From CAIXPS01 sp034430115 (GTDB lineage Bacteria > Chloroflexota > Anaerolineae > J036 > Brachytrichaceae): 64,000 nucleotides of DNA. The notes under the pieces are model-generated. The model did no database searches. It was given only the letters and a program-made list of their open reading frames with translations, and was not told the origin of the DNA. Within the stretch, counting starts at the first letter, position 1. Every line of letters starts with the position of its first letter. The DNA lies in NCBI GenBank assembly GCA_034430115.1, contig DAOUFG010000005.1:1-64000 (forward strand), read 5' to 3'. The translations under genes were made by a program, and so were the position numbers. Positions 25,359 to 33,371 of this stretch are shown in pieces.

Positions 25359-25985
25359 ATGACGCGCGCAATCACACAGGGAATCAACCCATCTCGTACT
25401 TTGTGGGCAGGCAGATTGAATCAAGACATTGCCATCAATAGCGATACCCAACTGCTGGAGCGGGCGCGCACGTTGGACCCGCAGGCCCTTGGGCAGATAT
25501 ACGACGCCTATTTCGAGCGTTTGTATCGTTACGCCTTTCATTTTGTGGATAACCCGGCCCTGGCACAGGATATCGCCGCAGAGGCGTTGCGCCGCCTGCT
25601 GGAAGCGCTACACAAACGACGCGGCCCGGAACACCTTTCGGTGTGGCTCTATCGCGTGGCGCACAACCTGGCGATCGACGCAATCCGCAAGCAGCCACCC
25701 GGCGCCATGGTGGCGTTGGACCTGTGTGCGGCGGCGGCGGATGGCCCCGGCACAGAGGCAATGATGGAACAACACCTGCAACAGGATCACATCCGGGCCG
25801 CGCTGGCGCAATTGACGCCGGACCAACGCCAGGTGTTGATCTTGAAATTCCTCGAAGGCTATTCCAACGCAGAAATAGGCGCTTTGATTAATAAACCGGA
25901 AGGGGCGATCAAGTCGCTCCAACACCGGGCATTGGCCGCCCTTCGCAAAGCGCTGGGGAAAGATAAAGAAGCGCTAAGGCAATGA
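25359..25985 (+). CDS. ECF-type RNA polymerase sigma factor
   Basis: A 208-residue sigma-70 family protein with region 2 ('ALGQIYDAYFERLYRYAFHF', 'LSVWLYRVAHNLAIDAIRK') and region 4 ('LTPDQRQVLILKFLEGYSNAE', quoted in part, then 'EIGALINKPEGAIKSLQHRAL'). It has no region 3, as in ECF factors. I chose ATG 25359; a more internal TTG (around 25417) would also give a full sigma domain, and no strong ribosome site decides. The next gene, overlapping by four bases, encodes a DUF5667 membrane protein, the usual partner and probable anti-sigma factor in this group. Confidence 0.88.
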   Translation: MTRAITQGINPSRTLWAGRLNQDIAINSDTQLLERARTLDPQALGQIYDAYFERLYRYAFHFVDNPALAQDIAAEALRRLLEALHKRRGPEHLSVWLYRVAHNLAIDAIRKQPPGAMVALDLCAAAADGPGTEAMMEQHLQQDHIRAALAQLTPDQRQVLILKFLEGYSNAEIGALINKPEGAIKSLQHRALAALRKALGKDKEALRQ

Positions 25986-27166
25986 AGAAATACATGCTGA
26001 ATCGGAATATCACGATGGAAGCATTGGAGCAGGCGCTGGCAAGGATTGACCGTGGCGAGTTGCCGGACGAATGCCTGGCCCATCTGCCCGACCCATCCGG
26101 GGAACTGCGCGGCCTGATTGAGGCACGGCTGCAACTGAAAGCGCTTGCGCCTGCCCCACCGCTTTCTGCCGAAGTTCTCGCCGCACAACGACGCCGGTTC
26201 CTAGCGCAGGCCGGCGAATATAAGCCGCACGAGACAGAGAAGCAACAGCCCCTTACACAGCGATGGCTGCAAAGGATTGGCCAGCCACATCCCAGGCTGC
26301 GCACGGCCCTGGTTGCAGGATTGTTAGCCGTTTGCCTGGTAATCGGGTTGGTACACACCGCCCAGGCGAGCACACCCACCAGCCCTCTCTACCAGATCAA
26401 GATAGGCATTGAGGACGTGCAGCTTGGCCTGGCGTGGTCGCCGGCGCAACATGCTTCGCTGGCGCTGGCGTTCGCCGCCGAACGCGTGCGTGAGATCGAA
26501 CTCATTTCCAGCCAGGGCCAGCCAGTGCCCCAGGCAGTATTGGTGCGCCTGGGGGATCAACTGAACGCAGCACTACGCGACGCAGCAGGCACTGAAGGGA
26601 CCCAGCAGCGACACATCCTGGCCGAGGTGAACGCCATCACGACCCAATTGCAACATGCCTTGATGCAGGCAAGCACGCAAGCCCCCATGCCCACACAGGC
26701 CGGTTTGCGAGAAGCGGAGCGCCTGCTGGAACAGACACGTCTACAGGCTGAAACGAGGTTGAACGCCCCCTCGCTCCCCAGCTCAACGCCAATGGCGCCT
26801 TCAGCCACACCCATGCCGACGCTCACACAGCAGGCGCGACCTTCGCCTTCAGCCACGCCGCGCCCTAGCGCTACCCGGCAGGCGCAACCTTCGGCAACGC
26901 CCCACGCGCCATCTCGCACACCGCAACAGACCCAAATGCCCATTCAAAACAGGGCCGACTGGCAAGGCGAGGTCACCCACACGCCAATGCCGCAGGCGAC
27001 GTCCATGCCCCCAGCGCCGTCCCAGACCAGGCAGCCCCAGCAGACCGCTCAACCGGCAACGCAACCGACCACCGCGCCTGCCCATCCGCAACAGCCTGGG
27101 CCGGCGAAAGAAGATTCCACACCAAAACGAACATCCTTCAACCCACCAGTGATGCCGGTGGGTTGA
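25982..27166 (+). CDS. DUF5667 membrane protein, probable anti-sigma partner
   Basis: A 394-residue protein with a cytoplasmic N-terminal helical region (residues 1-100, 'MEALEQALARIDRGELPDE'), one transmembrane helix (~105-125, 'TALVAGLLAVCLVIGLVHTA'), an extracytoplasmic DUF5667 domain with 'SPLYQIKIGIEDVQLGLAWS' and 'ERVREIEL', and a long Pro/Thr/Ala/Gln-rich tail (~260-394). DUF5667 proteins are commonly paired with ECF sigma factors. It overlaps the sigma gene by ATGA, so the sigma factor is likely held by its cytoplasmic part. The last codons lie inside a 19-bp terminator stem. Confidence 0.86.
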   Translation: MKKYMLNRNITMEALEQALARIDRGELPDECLAHLPDPSGELRGLIEARLQLKALAPAPPLSAEVLAAQRRRFLAQAGEYKPHETEKQQPLTQRWLQRIGQPHPRLRTALVAGLLAVCLVIGLVHTAQASTPTSPLYQIKIGIEDVQLGLAWSPAQHASLALAFAAERVREIELISSQGQPVPQAVLVRLGDQLNAALRDAAGTEGTQQRHILAEVNAITTQLQHALMQASTQAPMPTQAGLREAERLLEQTRLQAETRLNAPSLPSSTPMAPSATPMPTLTQQARPSPSATPRPSATRQAQPSATPHAPSRTPQQTQMPIQNRADWQGEVTHTPMPQATSMPPAPSQTRQPQQTAQPATQPTTAPAHPQQPGPAKEDSTPKRTSFNPPVMPVG

Positions 27167-27175
27167 AGGATGTTC
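27129..27175 (+). terminator. 19-bp stem hairpin overlapping stop codon
   Basis: A perfect 19-bp stem (27129-27147 with 27157-27175) and nine-base loop. It overlaps the last dozen codons of the DUF5667 gene and is followed by a pyrimidine run TCCTCCTG rather than a U-tract. Confidence 0.65.
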
Positions 27176-27306
27176 TCCTCCTGTGCACCTCTCCCTATCC
27201 AGGTAAATCGTCAGAAGAGGTTGACGCTCTCATCAAATAATGTGGGGCGACTGGTTAAGTCGTCCAGCCAAGCTCGCTAGGGCAAGATGGCATCTCGCCT
27301 TACACA

Positions 27307-27330
27307 GGTGAGCCTTATGAAAGGCTCACC
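27307..27330 (-). terminator. Hairpin over the stop codon of the PDO gene
   Basis: A 10-bp perfect stem (27307-27316 with 27321-27330) and ATGA loop. The minus-strand PDO stop codon lies within it. It separates the convergent DUF5667 and PDO genes; no long U-tract follows on the minus strand. Confidence 0.5.
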
Positions 27331-27995
27331 GGCTCCGCCAACGCGCGCTGAATCTCGGCCAACAAATGTCCTTCAGGGGCCGCGCCAACCATCGTCCCAG
27401 CGCCGTAGTTGATGGTGGTCTGTGGCACGCCGCTCACGTCGTAACGCTCCGCCAGCTCGGGGAATTCGGTCGCCTCAACCATTTCGGCCTGCACCAATGG
27501 GCTTTCCAGCGCCATCTGGTGCGCCAACACCACCGCGCGTGAACAATAGGGGCACGTGGGCGTGACGAACACTTGCAGATGCACCGGCTGGGTCAGGCCC
27601 TTCAACGCAGCGCGGGTTTCCTCGCCCAGGCGCGAATCTCGCCCACCAACCAGCAGCAAATCGTTGATCAGCGCGCTGAACTCATAGCCGGCCGGGATGC
27701 CGGCATAGCGAATGCCATAGTCCACCGTCGTGTCGCCGTCTTGCGCCGCGATCACCAGGCTGGGTGCCTTATCTACGTGATATTGCTCCGCCAGTGCCGC
27801 ATCCGCCTCGATGTCGTGCACGTCCAGGCTGAGCCGATCAGATGTTGAGACGACACCTTCCAGGAGCTTTTGCGTCTCATCGCAATAGTCGCAGTTCTGC
27901 TGCGATCCGAAATAAATCACGCGCACGGGTTGCGCCATTTCTGCCAGTGCCTCACGCACCTGCCCCTTCGTCTTCTCATCCAATAACGTAGACAT
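27315..27995 (-). CDS. Protein disulfide oxidoreductase (PDO), two glutaredoxin-like folds
   Basis: A 226-residue thioredoxin-superfamily protein made of two tandem folds, each with a CxxC: 'QQNCDYCDETQKLL' in the first half and 'TPTCPYCSRAVVLAHQM' in the second, with a cis-Pro 'GVPQTTINY'. This is the PDO architecture, known from thermophilic archaea and bacteria, which forms or reduces protein disulfides in the cytoplasm. It has no signal peptide. Its reductant could be the thioredoxin-reductase-like protein at 17987, but that is not adjacent. It is divergent from the XRE-cupin regulator at 28190. Confidence 0.92.
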   Translation of the reverse strand: MSTLLDEKTKGQVREALAEMAQPVRVIYFGSQQNCDYCDETQKLLEGVVSTSDRLSLDVHDIEADAALAEQYHVDKAPSLVIAAQDGDTTVDYGIRYAGIPAGYEFSALINDLLLVGGRDSRLGEETRAALKGLTQPVHLQVFVTPTCPYCSRAVVLAHQMALESPLVQAEMVEATEFPELAERYDVSGVPQTTINYGAGTMVGAAPEGHLLAEIQRALAEPVSLS

Positions 27996-28142
27996 GTTTC
28001 CTAAACTCCTCTGCTCTGTTTCATATGTAGTTGCTTACTTAGATGTGCAGGGGCGGGAAAAGTGACATGCCAGGACATGGCACAGCGCACGGCAGAACCA
28101 ACCAATATTCAATAACAATTGCTGTATTTTGTACAATTACTA

Positions 28143-28184
28143 TTGACATTCTGGCGACAAGCAACTAATATGATGTTCATCATA
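28143..28184 (+). promoter_or_regulatory. Promoter with overlapping palindrome, XRE-cupin gene
   Basis: A perfect -35 TTGACA (28143-28148), 17-base spacer and TAATAT (28166-28171). A perfect palindrome TATGATG-TT-CATCATA (28169-28184) starts within the -10 and covers the expected transcription start, typical of autoregulation by a dimeric HTH protein. Confidence 0.65.
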
Positions 28185-28189
28185 AGATT

Positions 28190-28888
28190 ATGCACACACG
28201 TCAACGATGGCGGGCGCGAACAATGGACGCGCCGTATTGTGCACACCGCCGCTGCTGGCTTCCCGGCAGTTCGCCTGTTCAGCCAGACCTGAACGTAGGA
28301 CGGCGCATTCGGCAACTGCGAGAAGCGTGCAAGCTATCCATGCGCGAATTGGCGGGTGCAAGTGGGCTGGCACCAAACACGCTCAGCCTGATCGAAAACA
28401 ACAGAACATCGCCAAGCATCAGCACACTTCAACAAATCGCACATGCGCTGGGCGTGAACATTACGACGTTCTTCGAGCCGCCGGACGAAATACATGTCGC
28501 CTATGTGCGCGCGAATGAGCGCCTGCCGGTGGTATTTAACAATGGCGTCATGGAATACCTCGGAGCGGGTTCGTGTCGTTGGGCGATGCAGCCATGCCTG
28601 GTGACGCTTAAACCAGGCGTCCCGGATAACACAGCCCCTGTGCTGCACACCGGCTACGAGTTTATCTATGGTCTGAGCGGGCTCATCTGCTGCGCCGTCG
28701 AAGACAAGTCCTACTTGCTGGAACCCGGCGACAGCTTGCTGTTTGAGGCATCCCAGCCACACAGTTGGCGCAACGTTTGCGCCGGGCTATCACAGATGTT
28801 GCTCGTGCTCATCATGACCGACGCCAACGATCAGCCCGCCGGGCATCACTTTGCATTGCTGGACTCGGCGAATATGGCTAACAAGTGA
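28190..28888 (+). CDS. XRE-family regulator with C-terminal cupin (copy 1)
   Basis: A 232-residue one-component regulator. After an unconserved ~35-residue N-terminus comes the HTH 'GRRIRQLREACKLSMRELAG', 'ASGLAPNTLSLIENNRTSPSI'-type region, then a cupin barrel with 'HTGYEFIYGLSG', 'YLLEPGDSLLFEASQPHSW'. The cupin usually binds a small molecule or metal. The likely start is ATG 28190, 12 bases after the predicted transcript start; ATG 28223 is an alternative. It is a close paralogue of the regulator at 37159, and both sit beside NifX-like genes. It likely controls the metal-cofactor operon downstream. Confidence 0.88.
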   Translation: MHTRQRWRARTMDAPYCAHRRCWLPGSSPVQPDLNVGRRIRQLREACKLSMRELAGASGLAPNTLSLIENNRTSPSISTLQQIAHALGVNITTFFEPPDEIHVAYVRANERLPVVFNNGVMEYLGAGSCRWAMQPCLVTLKPGVPDNTAPVLHTGYEFIYGLSGLICCAVEDKSYLLEPGDSLLFEASQPHSWRNVCAGLSQMLLVLIMTDANDQPAGHHFALLDSANMANK

Positions 28889-28931
28889 CTGGTTTGTAGC
28901 GACCTATCGCCGCTACAAGGAGGAAAACGAA

Positions 28932-29177
28932 ATGCCAAGATTGAATGGAACTGGACCCCGTGGGATGGGGCCAATGACGGGTCGTGGGGCGGGCTTTTGC
29001 GCCATTTCTGCAACGCCTGGGGTTGTCAACAGGCTCTTTGGGTGCGGGGGCCACAACAGAGGCCGCGGCTGGCGCCATATGTTCTATGCCACCGGCTTGC
29101 CGTTTTGGGCGCGCCATCGAACCACCGCGCCAACACAGACAAACGAAATCGACGCGCCTAAAAGTAATGCGAAGTGA
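28932..29177 (+). CDS. DUF5320 family small protein
   Basis: An 81-residue protein with the family hallmark 'GTGPRGMGPMTGRGAGFC' followed by a Gly/Arg-rich 'GRGWRHMFYATGLPFWA'. DUF5320 proteins are found next to NifX-like and ferredoxin-MinD genes in anaerobes; their function is unknown. ATG 28932 has an ideal AAGGAGG site at ~28917 and is preferred to the longer in-frame frame starting at 28851, which overlaps the regulator. The two Cys and the Gly/Arg content may help in metal-cofactor handling, but this is a guess. Confidence 0.82.
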   Translation: MPRLNGTGPRGMGPMTGRGAGFCAISATPGVVNRLFGCGGHNRGRGWRHMFYATGLPFWARHRTTAPTQTNEIDAPKSNAK

Positions 29178-29300
29178 CGACAGAACCATCTAAATGACGT
29201 CCACAAGCGTCTACAGGAACCGAATCAGCACAAACCAATCTCCGTATCAACGCTACTGGCCGCAGACGGTGTTCCTGCGCCTGCGGCCATAGGAGGCCAC

Positions 29301-29648
29301 ATGAAAATCATCATCACCACCATGACGCCCAAGCTCACTGCCGAGTTGGACCAGCGCTTCGGGCGTGGCGCCTATTTCCTCCTGATCGATCCGCACACCC
29401 TCGAATGGCAGGCTTTCCCAAACCCGGGCGTCACTGCGTCGGGCGGCGCAGGTGTGCAAGCCGCGCAGTTTGTGACTGGGCAAAAAGTGGATGCCGTCGT
29501 GAGCGGAGACTACGGGCCACACGCAGTTGATGCACTCCAGGCGGCTCACGTCACGATGTACCTTTTTGGAGACTGTCACTCGGTGCGCGACGTCATCGTG
29601 CGTTACAAGGCAGGCCAACTTGAACAGGTGGGCACAGCGCAGCCATGA
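29301..29648 (+). CDS. NifX/NafY-like dinitrogenase Fe-Mo cofactor-family protein (copy 1)
   Basis: A 115-residue protein of the NifB/NifX/NafY cofactor-binding superfamily: 'KIIITTMTPKLTAELDQRFGRG', quoted in part, 'YFLLIDPHTLEW', 'GGAGVQAAQFV' and 'VDAVVSGDYGPHA' are characteristic. Such proteins hold Mo- or Fe-S-type cofactors. There is one Cys, in 'FGDCHSV'. In Desulfovibrio a related protein, the orange protein, carries a Mo-Cu-S cluster and is encoded with ferredoxin-MinD ATPases, as here. ATAGGAGG precedes the ATG. It overlaps the next gene by ATGA. Confidence 0.9.
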   Translation: MKIIITTMTPKLTAELDQRFGRGAYFLLIDPHTLEWQAFPNPGVTASGGAGVQAAQFVTGQKVDAVVSGDYGPHAVDALQAAHVTMYLFGDCHSVRDVIVRYKAGQLEQVGTAQP

Positions 29649-30559
29649 GGATCGCAATTGCCAGCGGGAAAGGAGGCACCGGCAAGACGACCGTCGCGAC
29701 CAGCCTGGCATTGAGCCTGGCGGCGGATCGGTCGTTTTTGGGCAATCGTCCCCTCCTCTTCCTGGATTGCGATGTGGAAGAGCCTAATGCTCACCTGTTC
29801 CTGAACCCCCAACTTTCACGGCACGAAGATGTCGCCATCCAGATTCCGCACATAGACCAGGCAAAATGCGCTCATTGCGGCCGATGCGCAGAAGTGTGCC
29901 GGTATCACGCCATCGCCACATTGGGCGATGCGGTGCTGGTGTTTGCTCAACTCTGCCATGGCTGCGGGAGCTGCACGCTAAATTGCCCGACAGGCGCTAT
30001 CTGTGAAGCCCCCGACGTGATTGGCGCTGTCGAGAGCGGCCCGGCGACGGGTGACATCACTTTCGCGCGCGGTGTACTCAACGTGGGCGAACCAATGGGA
30101 ACGCCGATCATCCGTCAATTGAAACGCCAGGCCGCCGATCGCGATGACTGGGTCGTGATCCTTGATGCGCCTCCCGGCACTTCGTGCCCAATGGTGGAAA
30201 CGCTACGCGGCGCCGACTATGTGCTGCTGGTGACCGAGCCGACGCCATTCGGGCTGCACGATTTGCACCTGGCGGCATGCGTTTGCCGTGAGTTGGACAT
30301 TCCGGCGGGCGTGATCGTGAATCGAGACGAGATCACCCAAGGGGACGCCCACGCCGTCGATACCTTCTGCGCCACAGAAGGTCTGCCGATTCTCATGCGC
30401 ATCCCCTATGAAAGAGCAATTGCAGAGGGCATCGCGCGGGGTAGAACGCTAGTGACGATTCGTCCCGAATATGCCGCGCAGTTCAGGTCGCTCTTCTCTA
30501 CACTACCCCGTCACGCCGGCAGAAAGGGCACTACCATCGGCATCAGGAGCAACGCATGA
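29645..30559 (+). CDS. MinD-like ATPase with ferredoxin insert (first)
   Basis: A 304-residue P-loop ATPase of the Mrp/MinD type: deviant Walker A 'ASGKGGTGKTTVATSL' at residues ~4-19 and 'VVILDAPPGTSCPM' in the Walker B region. Two 4Fe-4S motifs are inserted near residues 75-120: 'CAHCGRCAEVCRYHAI' and 'CHGCGSCTLNCPTGAI'. The family is found in pairs beside NifX-like proteins, for example in the orange-protein complex of Desulfovibrio vulgaris. The probable role is cluster assembly or ATP-driven placement. ATG overlaps the NifX stop; its own stop overlaps the next ATG. Confidence 0.93.
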   Translation: MRIAIASGKGGTGKTTVATSLALSLAADRSFLGNRPLLFLDCDVEEPNAHLFLNPQLSRHEDVAIQIPHIDQAKCAHCGRCAEVCRYHAIATLGDAVLVFAQLCHGCGSCTLNCPTGAICEAPDVIGAVESGPATGDITFARGVLNVGEPMGTPIIRQLKRQAADRDDWVVILDAPPGTSCPMVETLRGADYVLLVTEPTPFGLHDLHLAACVCRELDIPAGVIVNRDEITQGDAHAVDTFCATEGLPILMRIPYERAIAEGIARGRTLVTIRPEYAAQFRSLFSTLPRHAGRKGTTIGIRSNA

Positions 30560-31452
30560 AGCAGTTGGTCATCCTCAGCGGCAAAGGCGGGACGGGCAAG
30601 ACAAGCCTCGCGGCAGCTCTTGCGCACCTGGCCCAGGGCGGCGGGTCGCCATTGCGAGTGGTGCTGGCAGATGCCGACGTAGATGCGGCGAATCTGGAAC
30701 TGGTGCTCACGCCACACATTTTGGAACGCCACGAATTTATGGGCGGCGCTAAGGCCTACATCTCGTCGGACCGCTGCACACGGTGTGGCCGCTGCGCCAA
30801 AGTATGCCGCTTCGATGCCATCCCAACACCGACACAGGATGGGCAAGCCTTCAGCGTAGACCCAATCGCATGCGACGGCTGCGCCGCATGCGCCTATCAG
30901 TGCCCCGCCTCCGCCATCGAGATGCAGGATGAATTGGCCGGTCATTGGTTCCGCTCCGAGAGCCGTTATGGCCCACTCTTCCACGCATCGCTCTTGCCCG
31001 CACACGAGAACTCGGGCAAGCTCGTGACGCTGGTCAAACATCAGGCATGCGTGCTCGCGCAATCGGAGCAGGCCAATCTCGTGATCGTGGATGGGCCGCC
31101 GGGAATCGGGTGCCCGGTGATCTCGGCGTTGGTGGGTGCTGATGTCGCAGTCATCGTCGTCGAACCCAGCATAGCCGGCATTCACGACATGGCGCGTGTC
31201 TTGCAGGTGGCGCAACATTTTCGCGTCCCGGCGCTCGTATGCGTTAACAAGGCGGATTTGTATATGGAAGGGACCGCCCAAATCGAAGCCTATTGCCGCC
31301 AGAACGACGTCGAGGTCATGGGGCACATCCCGTTTGACCCTTCCGTGACCGACGCAATGAAGTTCGGGGCACCTGTAACCGCTTACCACCCAGAAGCTCC
31401 TTCGAGCGCCGCAATTGCCGCGCTATGGGGCCACATCGTGAGCCGTTTATGA
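30556..31452 (+). CDS. MinD-like ATPase with ferredoxin insert (second)
   Basis: A 298-residue paralogue of the preceding protein. Walker A is 'LSGKGGTGKTSLAAAL' near residues 5-20, and 'VIVDGPPGIGCPVI' marks the Walker B region. The ferredoxin insert has 'CTRCGRCAKVCRFDAI' and 'CDGCAACAYQCPASAI'. The two ATPases probably form a heterodimer, as inferred for the orange-protein loci. Translational coupling (ATGA) with the first copy supports equal amounts. The 52-base gap to the radical SAM gene contains no obvious terminator, so the operon continues. Confidence 0.93.
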   Translation: MKQLVILSGKGGTGKTSLAAALAHLAQGGGSPLRVVLADADVDAANLELVLTPHILERHEFMGGAKAYISSDRCTRCGRCAKVCRFDAIPTPTQDGQAFSVDPIACDGCAACAYQCPASAIEMQDELAGHWFRSESRYGPLFHASLLPAHENSGKLVTLVKHQACVLAQSEQANLVIVDGPPGIGCPVISALVGADVAVIVVEPSIAGIHDMARVLQVAQHFRVPALVCVNKADLYMEGTAQIEAYCRQNDVEVMGHIPFDPSVTDAMKFGAPVTAYHPEAPSSAAIAALWGHIVSRL

Positions 31453-31504
31453 CACAAGCAGCGTTACTGCGCCAGGCAATTTTGAGGCGGAAGGTTGAAA
31501 TAAT

Positions 31505-32446
31505 ATGATCGCATTCGGTACTGTTCCATCAAGGCGCCTGGGGCAAAGCCTGGGGATCAATCACATTCCGCCGAAGATTTGCAGCTACGCGTGTGTCTAC
31601 TGTCAGGTAGGCCGCACGATCAAGATGCAGGTAACCCCCAGTCATTTGTATGAACCCGGGGAGATTGTCGATGCTGTCCGTTGCAGAGTGGCGCACATCC
31701 AACGCCAGGGTGAAGCAATCGACTATCTCACGTTTGTGCCGGATGGAGAGCCTGCATTGGACATCCATCTTGGGGATGAGATAGAACTGCTGCGAGACCT
31801 GGGCATCAAAATAGCCGTGATCACGAACGCGTCACTGCTCTGGCAAGACAACGTGCGCCGGGCGCTTACAAAAGCGGATTACGTATCGCTGAAAGTAGAT
31901 GCTGTATCGGATGATGCGTGGCGGAAAGTCAACCGCCCCGACAGGCACCTGGAACTCCGCAATATACTGGAAGGGATATTGAAATTCGCCGACACATACC
32001 GCGGTAAGCTAACGACAGAGACAATGCTGGTATCGGGCGTCAACGACGGCGAATTAGACCTGCGCGCCACTGCCGAGTTCCTGGCCCGCCTGCGCCCTGC
32101 AAAAGCTTACTTGTCTGTCCCGACACGGCCTCCGGCGGAGTCATGGGTGCGCCCGCCGGCAACTTCAATTGTCCAGCAGGCGTTCCAGATACTGGCGGCG
32201 GCCAGCAACGACGTCGAGCTACTGACGGATTACGAAGGCAGTAGCGTCAGCTACACGGGCGACATTGAGGCGGATCTGCTGAGCGTGACTGCCGTACATC
32301 CGTTACGCGAGGAAGCGGTGAAGGAGTTGCTGGCACGCGCACATGCAGATTGGTCGGTGGTAGAGGGGTTACTAAAGCGCCACCAACTGAGTGAAGCCGT
32401 TTACGGCGGCCATCGTTTCTTCGTGCGAAGGAGCAACATCACATGA
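31505..32446 (+). CDS. Radical SAM protein (COG0731-like)
   Basis: A 313-residue radical SAM enzyme. The cluster-binding motif is Cys26, Cys30 and Cys33 in 'KICSYACVYCQVGRT', preceded by 'GTVPSRRLGQSLGINHIPP', a start typical of COG0731 Fe-S oxidoreductases. 'FVPDGEPALD' is the SAM-interacting Gly-Glu region. There is a C-terminal ~70-residue winged-helix-like end. The substrate is unknown; in similar loci it lies with NifX-like and MinD-like genes and may act in cofactor synthesis. Its stop overlaps the MBL-fold gene's ATG. Confidence 0.88.
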   Translation: MIAFGTVPSRRLGQSLGINHIPPKICSYACVYCQVGRTIKMQVTPSHLYEPGEIVDAVRCRVAHIQRQGEAIDYLTFVPDGEPALDIHLGDEIELLRDLGIKIAVITNASLLWQDNVRRALTKADYVSLKVDAVSDDAWRKVNRPDRHLELRNILEGILKFADTYRGKLTTETMLVSGVNDGELDLRATAEFLARLRPAKAYLSVPTRPPAESWVRPPATSIVQQAFQILAAASNDVELLTDYEGSSVSYTGDIEADLLSVTAVHPLREEAVKELLARAHADWSVVEGLLKRHQLSEAVYGGHRFFVRRSNIT

Positions 32447-33273
32447 GACCTGCACACACTTTTGATGCAACCACGCAGTGGCGACCCTATGCCGGGCCAA
32501 CCGCATCATTTGATGTACCGGCGCAGCCGGGCATAGCGATGCCCACACTGGATGTGGGCATCGCGCCGCAAGTCACACTCAAGGTGCTGTATGACAACCG
32601 CCCCTATGATCGACGTTTGCGCACGGCCTGGGGGTTCGCGTGCCTGGTCGTGACGCCCCGCCTCACTGTGCTGTTCGACACGGGCGCGGACGGCCCCACG
32701 CTTCTGCATAATATGCAAGCCCTGCGGGTTGAGGCGAGCAAGATCAACGCGGTCGTGCTATCTCACTTCCACACCGACCATATCGGGGGCCTGAACGCCT
32801 TGCTCAGTATCAATCCGGCACTGACCGTTTATATGCCACGCCGGTTCCCCGAAACCTTCAAGAGCCTGGTAAGGAAATCCGTCCGGCTGGTCGAGGTGAG
32901 TGGCCCCTTGCGCATCGCCGAAGGCATCAGCCTGAGCGGCGAATTGGGCCAGGCAATCATTGAAGAGGCGTTGCTCATCGAATCACACCATGGGCGCGTG
33001 ATGATCACCGGTTGCGCACACCCAGGCATCGCGGAGATGGTCCGCGCCATGCGACAAAGCGGGAGCGTGTCGATGCTGGTAGGCGGATGCCACCTGTTGG
33101 AGAAAAGCGAGCGCGAGATTACGCACATCATCAGCGAACTGAAAACGCTTGGCGTGCAGACAGTGGCACCGAGTCACTGCACCGGCGATGTCGCGATCAA
33201 GCTGCTAAAAATGGAATTCGGCCCAGGATTTGTGACGTCGGGGGCCGGCGCTACAATCGCACTCGCGCCATAA
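32443..33273 (+). CDS. MBL-fold metallo-hydrolase
   Basis: A 276-residue metallo-beta-lactamase-fold protein. The metal motif is 'SHFHTDHIGGLNAL' with the HxHxDH ligands, then 'TGCAHPGI' and a C-terminal His in 'APSHCTGD'. It resembles COG1237 members, which include beta-ribofuranosylaminobenzene 5'-phosphate synthase-like proteins, but the substrate here is not known. Translationally coupled to the radical SAM gene by ATGA, it is the last gene of the NifX/MinD operon. No signal peptide. Confidence 0.9.
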   Translation: MRPAHTFDATTQWRPYAGPTASFDVPAQPGIAMPTLDVGIAPQVTLKVLYDNRPYDRRLRTAWGFACLVVTPRLTVLFDTGADGPTLLHNMQALRVEASKINAVVLSHFHTDHIGGLNALLSINPALTVYMPRRFPETFKSLVRKSVRLVEVSGPLRIAEGISLSGELGQAIIEEALLIESHHGRVMITGCAHPGIAEMVRAMRQSGSVSMLVGGCHLLEKSEREITHIISELKTLGVQTVAPSHCTGDVAIKLLKMEFGPGFVTSGAGATIALAP

Positions 33274-33371
33274 TCAGCGCTGGATGTGCCACATTAATGC
33301 GTTGTGAAGTGACCGATCGGACTGCCCGTTCATCGTGGCGCACCATAAACGATAGCTGGAGTTGAGTTACG

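Noticed and set aside
30511..31389. Minus-strand open frame of 292 codons opposite the second ferredoxin-MinD gene
   Set aside because: Mirror of a well-supported gene; Cys and Ala bias comes from the sense codons.
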